A stretch of DNA of 64,000 bases from Thalassomonas haliotis. GTDB taxonomy: Bacteria > Pseudomonadota > Gammaproteobacteria > Enterobacterales > Alteromonadaceae. The notes beneath the pieces are model-generated. The model was not told where the DNA came from. It did no database searches and saw nothing but the letters and a program-made list of their open reading frames with translations. A program made the translations under genes and the position numbers. The stretch spans positions 1,488,001 through 1,552,000 of the forward strand of contig NZ_CP059693.1 of the NCBI RefSeq assembly GCF_028657945.1, written 5' to 3'. Positions 9,460-18,795 of this stretch are shown in pieces (position 1 is the stretch's first letter; each line of letters starts with the position of its first letter).

Positions 9460-9499
9460 GTATTCATAATTTCTGAATACCGTGTTCATAAAAGATGAA
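9460..9499. promoter_or_regulatory. Candidate LysR operator: two inverted repeats
   Basis: GTATTCA-N7-TGAATAC (9460-9480) is a perfect 7-bp inverted repeat fitting the LysR T-N11-A pattern. TTCAT-N5-ATGAA (9485-9499) is a second, shorter one a few bases on. Both lie between the divergent LysR and rhodanese genes. Confidence 0.5.
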
Positions 9500-9594
9500 T
9501 TTATTGCTGTGCTTGCTGTGCCTATAGTAAAAACCGAACTTGTCCCGGGCTGTGAATGGCGGCCTGCATGGAAAATTTATTCTGGAGATAAACG

Positions 9595-10017
9595 ATGACA
9601 ACAGCATCAAAGGTACTTGCTTTTGCCCCGGCACACACAGACTCTGCCAACCATTTTTTTAGCGCTAAACTGGCCTATGAAACCGATTGCTCCGATGTCT
9701 ATGCCGATATCCGCTCGGGTAATAAGGCTTTTGTATTACTTGATGTCCGCTCGGTGCAAGCTTTTGAAAAAAGCCATGCCATTACCGCGGTCAGCATGCC
9801 ACATGCCGGGATCAGCCGCCAGAGTTTGTCAAAATATCCCGATGATACCGTTTTTGTGGTTTATTGCTGGGGGCCGGGGTGCAATGGCGCGAGCAAGGCC
9901 GCCAGCAAAATCTCTGCCCTGGGTTATGGGGTCAAAGAAATGATCGGCGGTATCCATTACTGGGAAGACTTTGAACGTTACCCGGTAAACCGCTGCCTGG
10001 ACCAGGCACAGGTTTAA
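9595..10017 (+). CDS. Rhodanese-like domain protein
   Basis: A 140-residue single-domain rhodanese. VLLDVRSVQAFEKSHAITAVSMPH is the N-terminal rhodanese signature. The active-site Cys is C91 in VVYCWGPGCNGASKAA, followed by the family's GYGVKEMIGGIHYWE. The loop CWGPGCN has a second Cys (C96) instead of the usual basic or Ser-rich loop, so its sulfur acceptor may be unusual. There is no signal peptide, so it is cytosolic. A GGAGATAAAC ribosome site precedes the ATG. It is divergent from the LysR gene, its probable regulator, and its stop overlaps the convergent hydroxylase stop by four bases. Confidence 0.88.
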   Translation: MTTASKVLAFAPAHTDSANHFFSAKLAYETDCSDVYADIRSGNKAFVLLDVRSVQAFEKSHAITAVSMPHAGISRQSLSKYPDDTVFVVYCWGPGCNGASKAASKISALGYGVKEMIGGIHYWEDFERYPVNRCLDQAQV

Positions 10018-11201
10018 AAGGCCGGGATAATCTCTGTAAATGCCAAAGCCAGGGGAGTGGACAAGGTGGCGATAAAATAGCAGGTCACAGGCAAGCGTAA
10101 GCTTTCGATGGCCAGGTAGCCGAGCTTGTTTTCCAGCAGTGCGTTGGCGCTTACTAATCCTGTGATAATGAGTCCGGCGCCGAATGCTAATGACATTGCG
10201 GATAAGCTTGGCGATAACAAGATAAAGCTAAAGCATAAATAAAAAATCATCAGCATAGAAAGGGCAACATAAGTTTTTAGCGCCAGTGAGGTTTGCGGGT
10301 CGTACTTCTTGCGCTTATTGCAGCCGGTTTTTTGTAAAGGCACCGGATTTGCTGTGGTTTTGTTTCTACAATCTTTTGGCCGCCAGCCGGTTGGTTTAAA
10401 CCAGAGCCGGCATTTATCCCGCCAGGATTGGGCGTTGATTGTATCCTGTACCAGCAGCCACCAGTGCTGCAGGTTGGCTTTAACCGGATTTAAGGTATTT
10501 AATGCTGAAGTGGTGCCGTAATGGCAGCGCTCGCTGGTCAGTTCTGGCTGCCAGCTGCCAAACAGCCTGTCCCATATTACCAGGGTGCCGCCGTAATTCT
10601 TGTCGATATAAAGCGGGTTTTTTGCATGATGAACCCTGTGGCTTGACGGGGTCGAAAAGATGCCTTCGATAAAGGGGATTTTGTCTATCAGCAGGGTGTG
10701 CAGCCAGAACTGGTAAAGTTTTAACAAGATAAATAACAGCAAAAACACCTGCGGCGGACAGCCTAACAGGGCTAACGGCAAATAAAAGATCCAGGAAAAG
10801 GCGTACTGGAAGGCGCTTTGCCTCAATGCCGTGGTGAGATTGTATTCTTCACTTTGGTGATGGCCGACATGGGCGCCCCAGAGAAAATTAAACTGGTGGG
10901 CGCAGCGATGGAACCAGTAATAACAAAAATCAACGGCAAAGAAGAAAATCAGCCAGGTGACGGCGGCATTGGGGGAAAATTCTAAGACCCTGTGGTGTTC
11001 GAACAGATAAATAAATACCGCAAAGGTATAGGCCTTGAGCAGGGCATCTGAAATAAGTAATAACATGCCCATAGACAGGCTGGCAACACTGTCGTTAAAC
11101 CTGTGCAGTTTTTGCCCCCTTAACCGCAACAGGGCATATTCGAGCAGCATAAAGACCAGGAATAACGGGATAGCCAGTCCGTTGATATTGTAATCCTGCA
11201 T
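10014..11201 (-). CDS. Sterol desaturase / fatty acid hydroxylase superfamily membrane protein
   Basis: A 395-residue integral membrane di-iron enzyme. The His boxes are HRCAH (98-102), HVGHH (111-115) and HRVHH (188-192), with H168 between, matching the fatty acid hydroxylase superfamily. Hydrophobic segments flank them, and the C-terminus adds about three extra helices after residue 310. Family members hydroxylate or desaturate lipids, sterols or carotenoids using O2; the substrate is unknown. No ferredoxin or cytochrome partner is adjacent. It converges on the rhodanese gene with a four-base overlap. Confidence 0.88.
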   Translation of the reverse strand: MQDYNINGLAIPLFLVFMLLEYALLRLRGQKLHRFNDSVASLSMGMLLLISDALLKAYTFAVFIYLFEHHRVLEFSPNAAVTWLIFFFAVDFCYYWFHRCAHQFNFLWGAHVGHHQSEEYNLTTALRQSAFQYAFSWIFYLPLALLGCPPQVFLLLFILLKLYQFWLHTLLIDKIPFIEGIFSTPSSHRVHHAKNPLYIDKNYGGTLVIWDRLFGSWQPELTSERCHYGTTSALNTLNPVKANLQHWWLLVQDTINAQSWRDKCRLWFKPTGWRPKDCRNKTTANPVPLQKTGCNKRKKYDPQTSLALKTYVALSMLMIFYLCFSFILLSPSLSAMSLAFGAGLIITGLVSANALLENKLGYLAIESLRLPVTCYFIATLSTPLALAFTEIIPAF

Positions 11202-11269
11202 GCCAAAACTCCCTTTTTCTGGTTGATTTTTATCATGATAAACCTCAATGCTGTGCAGGAAAAGTTATT

Positions 11270-11677
11270 TTACGGCTTATAGATACCAACCGATATTTTC
11301 AGCCGTGTAAAGGGTTTGATTTGATCCAGTACGGCAACGACTTGCTCGTAGCGGGTGTCTTCATGGGGCCTTAGCAGGATATGCTTTGTCGGGTTGTTGG
11401 CAATAAAATATTCTATCCGGGCGGGCAGGCGGATGATGTCGACCGCTTTGTTGTTGAAATATACTATACCGTGTTGGTCTATATGGACCATGATGGTGGC
11501 GGACTCTTTATTGCTGGATTTGTCGGCGCCGGATTTTTTCACCAAAAAGCCGCTTTCCCTGACGAATGAGGTGGTGACAATAAAAAAGATCAACATGATA
11601 AAGATGATGTCCAGCAAGGAAGTGACATCCACCTTAGCGTCTTGTTCCGGTTGTAGTCGTTTTTTTCTACGGCGCAT
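11270..11677 (-). CDS. ExbD/TolR-family proton-channel subunit (orphan)
   Basis: A 135-residue protein starting MRRRKKRLQPEQDAKVDVTS. The ATG at 11677 is preferred over an in-frame one at 11737 because AAGGAAAAAGTT sits directly upstream and ExbD proteins normally begin just before the helix. The single transmembrane helix (about 20-36) contains D23 in LLDIIFIMLIFF, the conserved proton-path Asp. The periplasmic part ends in the family's RPHEDTRYEQVVAVLDQIK. ExbD works with ExbB (and TonB) or as TolR with TolQ, but none is adjacent, which is unusual. Confidence 0.88.
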   Translation of the reverse strand: MRRRKKRLQPEQDAKVDVTSLLDIIFIMLIFFIVTTSFVRESGFLVKKSGADKSSNKESATIMVHIDQHGIVYFNNKAVDIIRLPARIEYFIANNPTKHILLRPHEDTRYEQVVAVLDQIKPFTRLKISVGIYKP

Positions 11678-12134
11678 AACTTTTTCCTTGAGGAGCGATT
11701 CCCAGGAAGCAGCATTGGCTGAATAAAAGCCTGCCATGCCTTTGTTAAGTGTAGAATATCCAGCTGCAGAACCATAAATCTGGTTCGGCAGTCTTCAGGC
11801 CGGAACCGGTTTCGTTTTAAAAGGCTTTTTTGTTATCTGCTCAATATTATGGCCTGGAACACGATACGCTTGACTACGGCTGTTTGCCTTTTGTTTTTAT
11901 TTTTTGCTTGCCTGCCATCCTGTGGTACTACCGGCAAATATTCCCAGGAGGAGAGTGAAAAAACGGGAAATTTAGCTAGGCTTATATAACCATCAACTTA
12001 GGTGGACTGATATCCTGCCGCAAGAGAAGTCGCGGTTATCATTTCCTGATAGGCACTTATAAAAGTGATTGAATTCTCTGTCTTTTACATAAGGGGGAAA
12101 CATAAGTTTAATAGCAACTAGGGAAAGAGCTAAA
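11678..12134. other. Intergenic region, no gene seen
   Basis: A 457-bp region between the minus-strand exbD-like gene and the plus-strand chemoreceptor. It presumably holds both promoters. I see no convincing ORF or hairpin. The only clear element is the AGGGAAAGAG ribosome site for the ATG at 12135. Confidence 0.5.
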
Positions 12135-14914
12135 ATGAAGGCAACAACTACCCGTGATAAGCAGCCCCTGAATCAGCAGGGCGCACTCGAACAGCTAACC
12201 GGTCCGGTGATGCTGATAGATAATGAACTTCGCATCAGTTACCTCAACCAGGCGATCATCGACTTATTCAAGTCCCATGAAGGGCTCCTGCAAAAGCAAT
12301 GGCCGCGTTTTCAGGCAAATAAAAAATTGCTCTTAGGGGCTGATATCGATGGCCTTTATCAGGAGTTTATTCCCGAAGATAAAGGTTTTAACCTTGCTGA
12401 ACCGACCTCAGGTTCGGTAGAGGTGAGTCTGGAGCATTTGTTTTGCAAAGTTACCGCCAGCCCGGTTTATGATCAGGAAAATGAATTGCTGGGACATTGC
12501 CTGGAAATCCTGGATATTAGCCGCCAGCGGGAGCAGGAATTACAACTCTTAGATGCATCCGCAAAAATTGACGCCATCAGTAAAGCCCAGGCGGTAATAG
12601 AATTTAACATGGACGGTACCATCATTAGCGCCAATGACAACTTTTTGCAGACTTTAGGCTACCGCCTGGAAGAAGTTCAGGGTAAGCACCATAGCATGTT
12701 TGTTGAACCGGGCGTAGAAACCAGTGCCGAATACCTGGAGTTTTGGCAAAAGCTTAACGCCGGGGAATTTGAGTCCGGGGAGTACAAACGCCTGGGCAAA
12801 GGAGGTAAGGAGGTATGGATCCAGGCTTTCTATAATCCCGTTTTTGATTTAACCGGCAAACCGGTAAAGGTGGTGAAGTTTGCCACAGATGTCACCAAAC
12901 AAAAGCAGCTCAATGCCGACTTTTCCGGGCAGATTGCTGCGATAAGCAAGTCCCAGGCGGTGATCGAATTTAATATGGCATTATCCTCAATGCCAACGAA
13001 AATTTCCTGCAAACGGTTGGTTATCGGCTGGAGGAAGTCCAGGGACGCCATCACAGTATCTTTGTTGAACCCGGTTTTGAAAGCAGTAGCGAATACAAGG
13101 AGTTTTGGCAACAACTCAAGCGCGGTAAATATGAGTCAAAAGAGTATAAGCGTATCGCTAAGGGGGGCCGGGAAATATGGATCCAGGCTTCTTATAACCC
13201 TATTTTTGATCTCAACGGCAAGCCTTTCAAGGTGGTTAAGTTCGCCACCGATGTTACCCGGCAAAAACTGAACAATGCCGACTTTTCCGGACAAATTGAA
13301 GCCATCAGTAAAGCCCAGGCAGTGATCGAATTTAATATGGACGGTACTATCATTACCGCCAATGACAATTTCCTGCAAACCTTAGGTTACAGCCTGGAAG
13401 AAATCAAGGGTAAGCATCACAGCCTGTTTGTCGAACCCGGCTATCAAACCAGTTACGAATATAAAGAATTCTGGGCCAAACTTAACCGTGGTGAATATGA
13501 GTCTAATGAATATAAACGCCTGGGTAAGGGAGGCAAAGAGATTTGGATCCAAGCTTCCTATAATCCGATATTCGATCTAAACGGCAAAGCATTTAAAGTG
13601 GTGAAATATGCCACCGATGTTACCGGGGAAAAACTGGCCAATGCTGATTTTTCCGGGCAAATTTCCGCGATAAGCAAGGCTCAGGCGGTGATTGAATTTA
13701 ATATGGACGGCACTATCATTACCGCCAATGATAACTTTCTCAATGCCATGGGGTATGACTTGGCTGAGGTGAAAGGCCAGCATCACAGCATGTTTGTCGA
13801 GTCCGGTTATAAAAACAGTGAAGAGTACCGGTTATTCTGGCACAAGCTTAGTCTGGGGGAATATGATGCCAACGAATATATGCGTTTAGGCAAAGGCGGT
13901 AAAGAAATATGGATTCAGGCCTCTTATAACCCGGTACTTGATTTAAATGGCAAGCCATTTAAGGTGGTGAAATATGCCACGGATATCACGGCACGCAAAA
14001 AAGCCATCGCACAAATTAAAAAAGTACTCCTGTCCATGTCACGGGGCAACCTGACCGACTTTATCGAAGGAGAGCTGGCGGGGGAGTTTGGCGTTATCGG
14101 CGAAGCCATGAATGAGCTGATCACTATCCTTAATAAAATGGTCGGCGATATCCGCAATACCTCAAGCAAGGTTTATGATTCTGTCACCAGAATAGCCAAA
14201 GGTAATGATGAACTGAGTCACCGCACTGAAACACAAGCATCCAGCCTGGAGGAAACGGCTTCAGCGATGGAAGAGCTGGCCAGCACAGTGCAGCAAAATG
14301 CAGAAAACTCAACAGAAGCCAGTAAGTTATCTAAATCTGTGATGTCCAAGGCCAATAATGGCGGTGAAGTGGTAAGAAACGCTATCACTGCCATGAGTGA
14401 TATCAATAAATCCAGTAAAAAAATTGCCGATATTATCAGTGTTATCGATGAAATTGCCTTTCAAACGAATCTGTTAGCGTTAAATGCTGCGGTAGAAGCG
14501 GCACGTGCCGGAGAGCAGGGACGTGGTTTTGCCGTGGTGGCCGCCGAAGTGCGCAACCTGGCGCAACGCTCTGCCGGGGCCGCCAAGGAAATCAAAGGTC
14601 TGATCAACGACAGCGTAGAGGCGGTAGGGCTGGGCAGCCAATTAGTGGACGAAACCGGGCAAACCTTCGATGAGCTGGTTAATGCCATAGGCGAAGTGGG
14701 TAAAATGATCGATGATATAGACGATGCCGGTAAAGAGCAGAATGCGGGGATCGGTGAAGTCAGTGCCGCAGTTACCCAAATGGATGAAATGACCCAGCAA
14801 AACGCTGTCCTGGTAGATGAGTCGGCTACCGACAGCAAGGCCATGGAAACGCTCGCCCAGTCGTTACTGGAGCAGGTGGACTTCTTCAATAATGAAAACG
14901 GCGCAGGATCATGA
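12135..14914 (+). pseudogene. Soluble multi-PAS methyl-accepting chemotaxis protein, broken by a 4-base deletion
   Basis: Reading from the ATG at 12135 gives 378 residues and ends at 13271. The rest continues in another frame from about 12979 to 14914. The break is at 12975-12979: where sister repeats read ATGGACGG, this copy has ATGG, and restoring four bases brings repeat 2 to exactly 366 bp. The repaired protein would be 927 residues: an N-terminal PAS-like region (1-130), four near-identical PAS modules of 122 residues from residue 153, a HAMP-like linker, and a chemoreceptor signalling domain with [20 protein letters not shown]. There is no transmembrane helix, so it would be a cytosolic sensor feeding CheA/CheW. 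It may be a true pseudogene, a reversible slippage variant or a sequencing error. A shorter product could start at the GTG at 13232. Confidence 0.85.
12585..14000 (+). repeat. Four tandem 366-bp PAS-module repeats
   Basis: Units begin near 12591, 12957, 13319 and 13685, a spacing of 366, 362 and 366 bp. The conserved core of each includes [16 protein letters not shown]-type and [13 protein letters not shown] segments. The short interval marks the 4-base deletion in unit 2. High DNA similarity makes unequal recombination likely. Confidence 0.88.
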
Positions 14915-14982
14915 AAAAACCGTCGGGGGATGAATTGTTAGCTTGCGTTTTGTTTGTTGAGTATTTCGGTCGCGGTGCTTTT

Positions 14983-15016
14983 ATTGACAAGGCCGGCAAT
15001 TGCCGGTCTTGTCAAT
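14983..15016. terminator. Long hairpin between convergent genes
   Basis: Inverted arms of 17 bases (ATTGACAAGGCCGGCAA and its complement, one G-T mismatch) meet with no spacer. The hairpin lies between the convergent chemoreceptor and porin stops. There is no strong T-run, so bidirectional termination or mRNA 3'-end protection is inferred. Confidence 0.5.
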
Positions 15017-15036
15017 ATGATGCCGGTTAGCAGGAC

Positions 15037-16182
15037 TTAGAAAATAAAATCTATGCCCAATGCCAGGGCGCGCGCGTCTCCGTGATATGCCCAACCTGTT
15101 GACTCCTCTCCCTGCTCGACAAATTTATCGTATTGTATTTTGAACGAGGCGCTGGGATGAAAGTTATAGCGTACCCCGAAACCCAAAACATAATGCTCTT
15201 CTAAATCTTTAGTGGCGGCAGCAGTTTTGGTTTGTTCATGATCGGCTTTTGAATAGACAACATAAGGCTGGAAGTCATCAATATTGTATACCAGGGATAC
15301 CAGGTAAGTGGGGTATTCTGTACCAACGGCATCATCATATTCAACCTGGTTCCAGTCAAATAAGAAAGTGAACTGGTTGAAATTGTAGTAACCACCGACA
15401 CCTAAGAATTGCTGGTCGAAGGGGACACTGTCTGTTTCGGTGCCATCCTGGGCGGTGGTGGTGCGGTCCCTGTCATTTTGGAAATAGACAAACCTGACTT
15501 CAAAGTCATCGCCGGCAATACTCCAGTTAAAGCCGAGGATATCGCTCCAGAATTCGTCAACAGAGCGCGCGTTACCGCCAAAGAGCTCGTCATAAAACAG
15601 CATCTCTTTGTTATCGTAGGAGTTCTCATTGCCGTAGAAAAAGGTCAGGTTATTGGAATAATCTCCCAGCTCAAAATCATAACTGGCGTGGAAGCCGTTG
15701 AATTGGGTGACCTGCCACCAGTAAAGGTTAGATGGTGGCCGCATCCAGGGGTAGGCATAACCCACTTCAGAAAACTCGGAATAATAATACATGGGAATAT
15801 TGCGTCGCCCGGCCATCACCGACCAGCTGTCATTGACCTGATAAGTGAGATAATACCAGTCAAACTCCGGTTCAAAATCATCTGTGCCTTTGGCTACCAG
15901 CTGGGCGGTAAATTTCAGGTCATCGCCTAAATCGACTAATGCCTGCAAAGCAAAGAGACTTTCCGGGGTGAATTTTATATCATTATCATATTGACCGACA
16001 TCGTAGAAATCTGCGGTGAGGATCTCATCCCTTGTTTCTCCGGGATTTAGCGGGTCATCAACAGTACCGAAGGTCTTGCCCGCAATAATTGAACCGTAGC
16101 CACTAAATGTCACATCCGCAAATACTGAATGAGGCAAAACAATAGTAGCAATCAACATAGTTAAGACTTTAAATAGCTTCAT
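15037..16182 (-). CDS. Outer-membrane porin-like beta-barrel protein
   Basis: A 381-residue exported protein with a signal peptide (about 1-22, ending VFA-DV). It alternates aromatic and polar residues in beta-strand patterns and ends ALGIDFIF, the terminal aromatic typical of BAM-assembled barrels. FSGYGSIIAGK is the usual first strand of this porin-like family. AGGAAG lies upstream of the ATG. It follows the PstS-like gene by 12 bases in the same direction, so the two are one operon. Such porin/PstS-like pairs suggest joint uptake or sensing of an anion, but the substrate is not deducible. Confidence 0.82.
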   Translation of the reverse strand: MKLFKVLTMLIATIVLPHSVFADVTFSGYGSIIAGKTFGTVDDPLNPGETRDEILTADFYDVGQYDNDIKFTPESLFALQALVDLGDDLKFTAQLVAKGTDDFEPEFDWYYLTYQVNDSWSVMAGRRNIPMYYYSEFSEVGYAYPWMRPPSNLYWWQVTQFNGFHASYDFELGDYSNNLTFFYGNENSYDNKEMLFYDELFGGNARSVDEFWSDILGFNWSIAGDDFEVRFVYFQNDRDRTTTAQDGTETDSVPFDQQFLGVGGYYNFNQFTFLFDWNQVEYDDAVGTEYPTYLVSLVYNIDDFQPYVVYSKADHEQTKTAAATKDLEEHYVLGFGVRYNFHPSASFKIQYDKFVEQGEESTGWAYHGDARALALGIDFIF

Positions 16183-16194
16183 GTTAAATACTTC

Positions 16195-16644
16195 CTAATA
16201 GGTGGCGATAACTTTAACGGCATCGGTAACGGCAGAGGCATCAACATAACTGATGGCACCTTTGTTGGCCGACACTGTGGCAATAATTTCTGCATCTGAG
16301 GTTAACTCTCTTGGCATAGTCCCTTTGCCGGTAAAGACGAGTTTTGACCAGTAGGCATTTACCTGGGCGGTGGTGCGGCCAATTGCCAGTTCATTAAAGT
16401 TATCCCGCGACGGCGCACCTTTACTGGCATTCATGGGTAAGATGACATTGCCGTTGGCAAACTTCTTAGTCTTACCCATAAATATTTTCTTGATGGCTTT
16501 TTTATCCAGTGATGAACTGTTCTCCGGGTGAACGATCACGGCTATTTCAGCAAAAGCAATATTGCTGATAAAGATAAATAAACTGGCAAAAATTAATCCG
16601 ATTAACTTTTCCGGTTTATTTCTTTTCGGTTGGATTTTCTCCAT
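16195..16644 (-). CDS. Short PstS-like periplasmic binding protein
   Basis: A 149-residue protein with a long N-region, a hydrophobic signal (about 14-32) and a cleavage site near AFA-EI. The mature part reads like one lobe of a phosphate-type binding protein (VIVHPENSSSLDKKAIKKIFMGKTKKFANGN..., PSRDNFNELAIGR, ANKGAISYVDAS). Full PstS proteins have over 300 residues, so this is a mini-version known from marine gammaproteobacteria. No PstABC transporter is present. It is probably cotranscribed with the porin and may be a sensor or an accessory protein rather than an ABC receptor. Confidence 0.8.
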   Translation of the reverse strand: MEKIQPKRNKPEKLIGLIFASLFIFISNIAFAEIAVIVHPENSSSLDKKAIKKIFMGKTKKFANGNVILPMNASKGAPSRDNFNELAIGRTTAQVNAYWSKLVFTGKGTMPRELTSDAEIIATVSANKGAISYVDASAVTDAVKVIATY

Positions 16645-17055
16645 GAAAGAATACCTCTTAGTGATTAAGGATTGTAAATCAGGTGCTTGTTATGGTTTTC
16701 TGCGCCTTACAAGTGCAGGGCACTGTTATCGGGGATAGAAACTGATATCGGTCTGGCTGTGCAGTTCCGGCAACAGTTTTCTGTGATAGAGAGAGCGTGG
16801 CGTAATGATTGCTATTGTTTGATACAACATGAGTTTTTGCCCGGGAAATGCGGCCACTAAGCCCTTGATAGCTTTTATTAACTCCTGCTAAGCTTTTTGA
16901 GCTTAACCGTCCGGGCTGGGCCTTAGTCATAGAGCATACCTCTTGATAAATGCCGGTTATCCTGTGACCTGTTGATAACGCGTTTATTTACATCTGGGCA
17001 TCCCTGCGGGCTACTAAATATTTAGACCAGTTTTCGTAGAAAAGCCAATAAGGCG
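16645..17055. other. Intergenic region with a doubtful 83-codon frame
   Basis: A 411-bp region upstream of the PstS-like gene. A minus-strand frame at 16679-16930 starts after AAGAGGTATGCTCT, resembling the spacing of the AAGAGGTATTCTTTC before the PstS-like start. Its product is Ser/Thr/Lys-rich with no signal or recognisable motif, so I do not call it a gene. The promoter for the operon must lie here. Confidence 0.3.
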
Positions 17056-17991
17056 TTAATTATCCTCTATCTCTGGTGCCGAAGTTGTGTCGGAAACGGG
17101 GGGATTAAAAGCTGATTTTTCAGTTTTTGGGGAGGATGTTGAGCAGGCCTGTTCAGCCGGCATCAGTTTGGGCCACTGTTCCAATTGGCAGATAAGCTGT
17201 TGTTGCCAGTACTTATCTTGCCAGATAGCCCCGTGCTGTAAGTTCCGGGCTATCCATAAAGCTTTGACGCCGCTGGCCTGCCGATAAAGACTTTCACTGT
17301 GTTTTTTATTGATCACCCTGTCGGCATCGCTGTGTACGAACAATACCGGAATATGGCTTAAGCCGGCGATATAGTTTTGCGGGGCGTAGTCATCGACAAC
17401 CCCCCAGCTTAAAGGAATTTGCAAGCCCCATAAAAGCCAGGATTGCCCGATAATGTCCCTGAAAATTTCCCGGTGGGAGGCAAAGGTGCTGTCCAGGATA
17501 AGGCCGGAAATCCGGATGTGCTTATTCAAACCTAACATGCCGGTTGCTATCGCTCCACCCAGGCTTTGTCCTATGACTATAATATTGTCCTCTCCCCGGG
17601 CACGGAGCCATTGATAACCGGAACTGGCATCCTGGATCACGGACTGAAAATCCGGTTCGCCTTCGGAGCGGCCATAACCGCGGTAGTCGATAATAAAAAC
17701 ATTCCAGCCGTACTCAGTTAACCAGTACAGGCTGGCGATATGGTAGCTGAGGTTGGTGGCATTGCCATGGAGAAAATAAACGGTGCCGAGGCTGTTTGCT
17801 GCAGCGAATGTTGAAGATAAATACCAGCCGTGCAGCCGGGTGTGATCGGCAGATTGAAACTCGACATTTTCATAATTGAAACCAAAACGTTTCGGCGAGT
17901 CGACCAGATCTGGCGTCGGCCAGAAAAACAGGCTTTGGCAGGCCGATAACGGCAGTATCAGGACAAAGGTTAATATCAGCCGCGTAGACAT
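17056..17991 (-). CDS. Lipoprotein alpha/beta hydrolase
   Basis: A 311-residue protein from the ATG at 17991, chosen over an in-frame start at 18156 because AGGAG lies 7 bases upstream and it exposes a lipoprotein signal (LILPLSAC, C18). The fold is a serine alpha/beta hydrolase: oxyanion region VYFLHGNATN, DYRGYGRSEG, nucleophile elbow GQSLGG (S143), a late acid in HSDADRV and a His in LQHGA. It is membrane-anchored in the periplasm. The substrate is unknown; relatives include esterases and acyl-transferring hydrolases. It is divergent from the DUF3015 gene. Confidence 0.85.
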   Translation of the reverse strand: MSTRLILTFVLILPLSACQSLFFWPTPDLVDSPKRFGFNYENVEFQSADHTRLHGWYLSSTFAAANSLGTVYFLHGNATNLSYHIASLYWLTEYGWNVFIIDYRGYGRSEGEPDFQSVIQDASSGYQWLRARGEDNIIVIGQSLGGAIATGMLGLNKHIRISGLILDSTFASHREIFRDIIGQSWLLWGLQIPLSWGVVDDYAPQNYIAGLSHIPVLFVHSDADRVINKKHSESLYRQASGVKALWIARNLQHGAIWQDKYWQQQLICQLEQWPKLMPAEQACSTSSPKTEKSAFNPPVSDTTSAPEIEDN

Positions 17992-18199
17992 AGAACTCCT
18001 GAGCAAAATGATTTTCTTTTTATAAAAATTTAAGGCTATTAAAACCTTAGTTAACAGCTTAAAAAAAGGACAGGTTAAGGGGGACGGAAAACTTGTTGAA
18101 ATAAAGTTAAATGAATAGTAATTAGTCGTTGCAGACGTTATAGTAGCGCCCGACAAACCTGTCTACAGCTCAATTTTATGTTCGAGGAAGTATCGAAGT

Positions 18200-18685
18200 A
18201 TGAACAAAACTATTCTATCAGCCCTTATGGTTGGAACTCTTGCTGCCGGTGCAGCTATGCCTGCGGCAGCCGCATCTGATAACAAAAAGTCTTTAAACGC
18301 ATGGCAAGATTGCGGTATCGGCGCAATTATTTTCCCTGCTAACGGTACTGCGGCAGCTATTTCTAACATCATCTGGGATTTAGGTACTACTGCCGTTACT
18401 TCTAATGCTTCTTCACAGAACTCATGTTCCGGCGAGAAAGCTAAAACGGCTATGTTCATCCAGGCTACTATGCCTGTACTTGAGCAGGAAGTTGCTATCG
18501 GTGAAGGTGAATATGTAACGGCTATGCTTGAATTGCGTGGTTGTGAAGCCGCCAGCCATTCAGCTATTATCAATGCCGTGCGCGAAGACTTCGCCGAAAA
18601 AGAAAATGATAGTGCACAAGCCTTATACGAGACTTTAGAACAGCGCGTAGAAACAAGCTTTTCTGCTTCTTGTGCAAGCGTATAA
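18200..18685 (+). CDS. DUF3015 exported protein
   Basis: A 161-residue protein with a clear signal peptide (MNKTILSALMVGTLAAGAAM, cleavage after AAAA or so). The mature part has CGIGAIIFP, IWDLGTTAVTSNASSQNSCSG and a Cys-containing C-terminal half (RGCEA, FSASCASV), matching DUF3015 proteins of gammaproteobacteria. Four Cys suggest disulfides in the periplasm. GAGGAAG precedes the ATG. A good terminator follows, so it is probably monocistronic. Function is unknown. In some bacteria it lies next to DUF4105, as here. Confidence 0.85.
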   Translation: MNKTILSALMVGTLAAGAAMPAAAASDNKKSLNAWQDCGIGAIIFPANGTAAAISNIIWDLGTTAVTSNASSQNSCSGEKAKTAMFIQATMPVLEQEVAIGEGEYVTAMLELRGCEAASHSAIINAVREDFAEKENDSAQALYETLEQRVETSFSASCASV

Positions 18686-18706
18686 ACGGAATTTTTAATT
18701 GCCGTT

Positions 18707-18733
18707 AAAAATGGACCTTTAGGGTCCATTTTT
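18707..18733 (+). terminator. Rho-independent terminator after DUF3015 gene
   Basis: AAAAATGGACC, a five-base loop and GGTCCATTTTT form an 11-bp stem running into T residues, 21 bases after the stop at 18685. Confidence 0.85.
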
Positions 18734-18795
18734 GCTTTTACCGGTTTGAAAACTGCTTTTTAAATATAGTATTGGCTTCTTTTGGGATTTGTTGA

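Noticed and set aside
12940-13271. Programmed ribosomal frameshift as an explanation for the split chemoreceptor
   Set aside because: No slippery heptamer in the correct phase was found near the junction, and a 4-base loss relative to sister repeats fully accounts for it.
12585-14000. CRISPR-like array from regular repeats
   Set aside because: Units are 366 bp, contiguous, coding and without spacers; the same applies to the 66-bp and 18-bp arrays.
16679-16930. 83-codon minus-strand frame upstream of the PstS-like gene
   Set aside because: The ribosome-site-like sequence is suggestive, but the Ser/Thr-rich product has no recognisable feature and may arise by chance.
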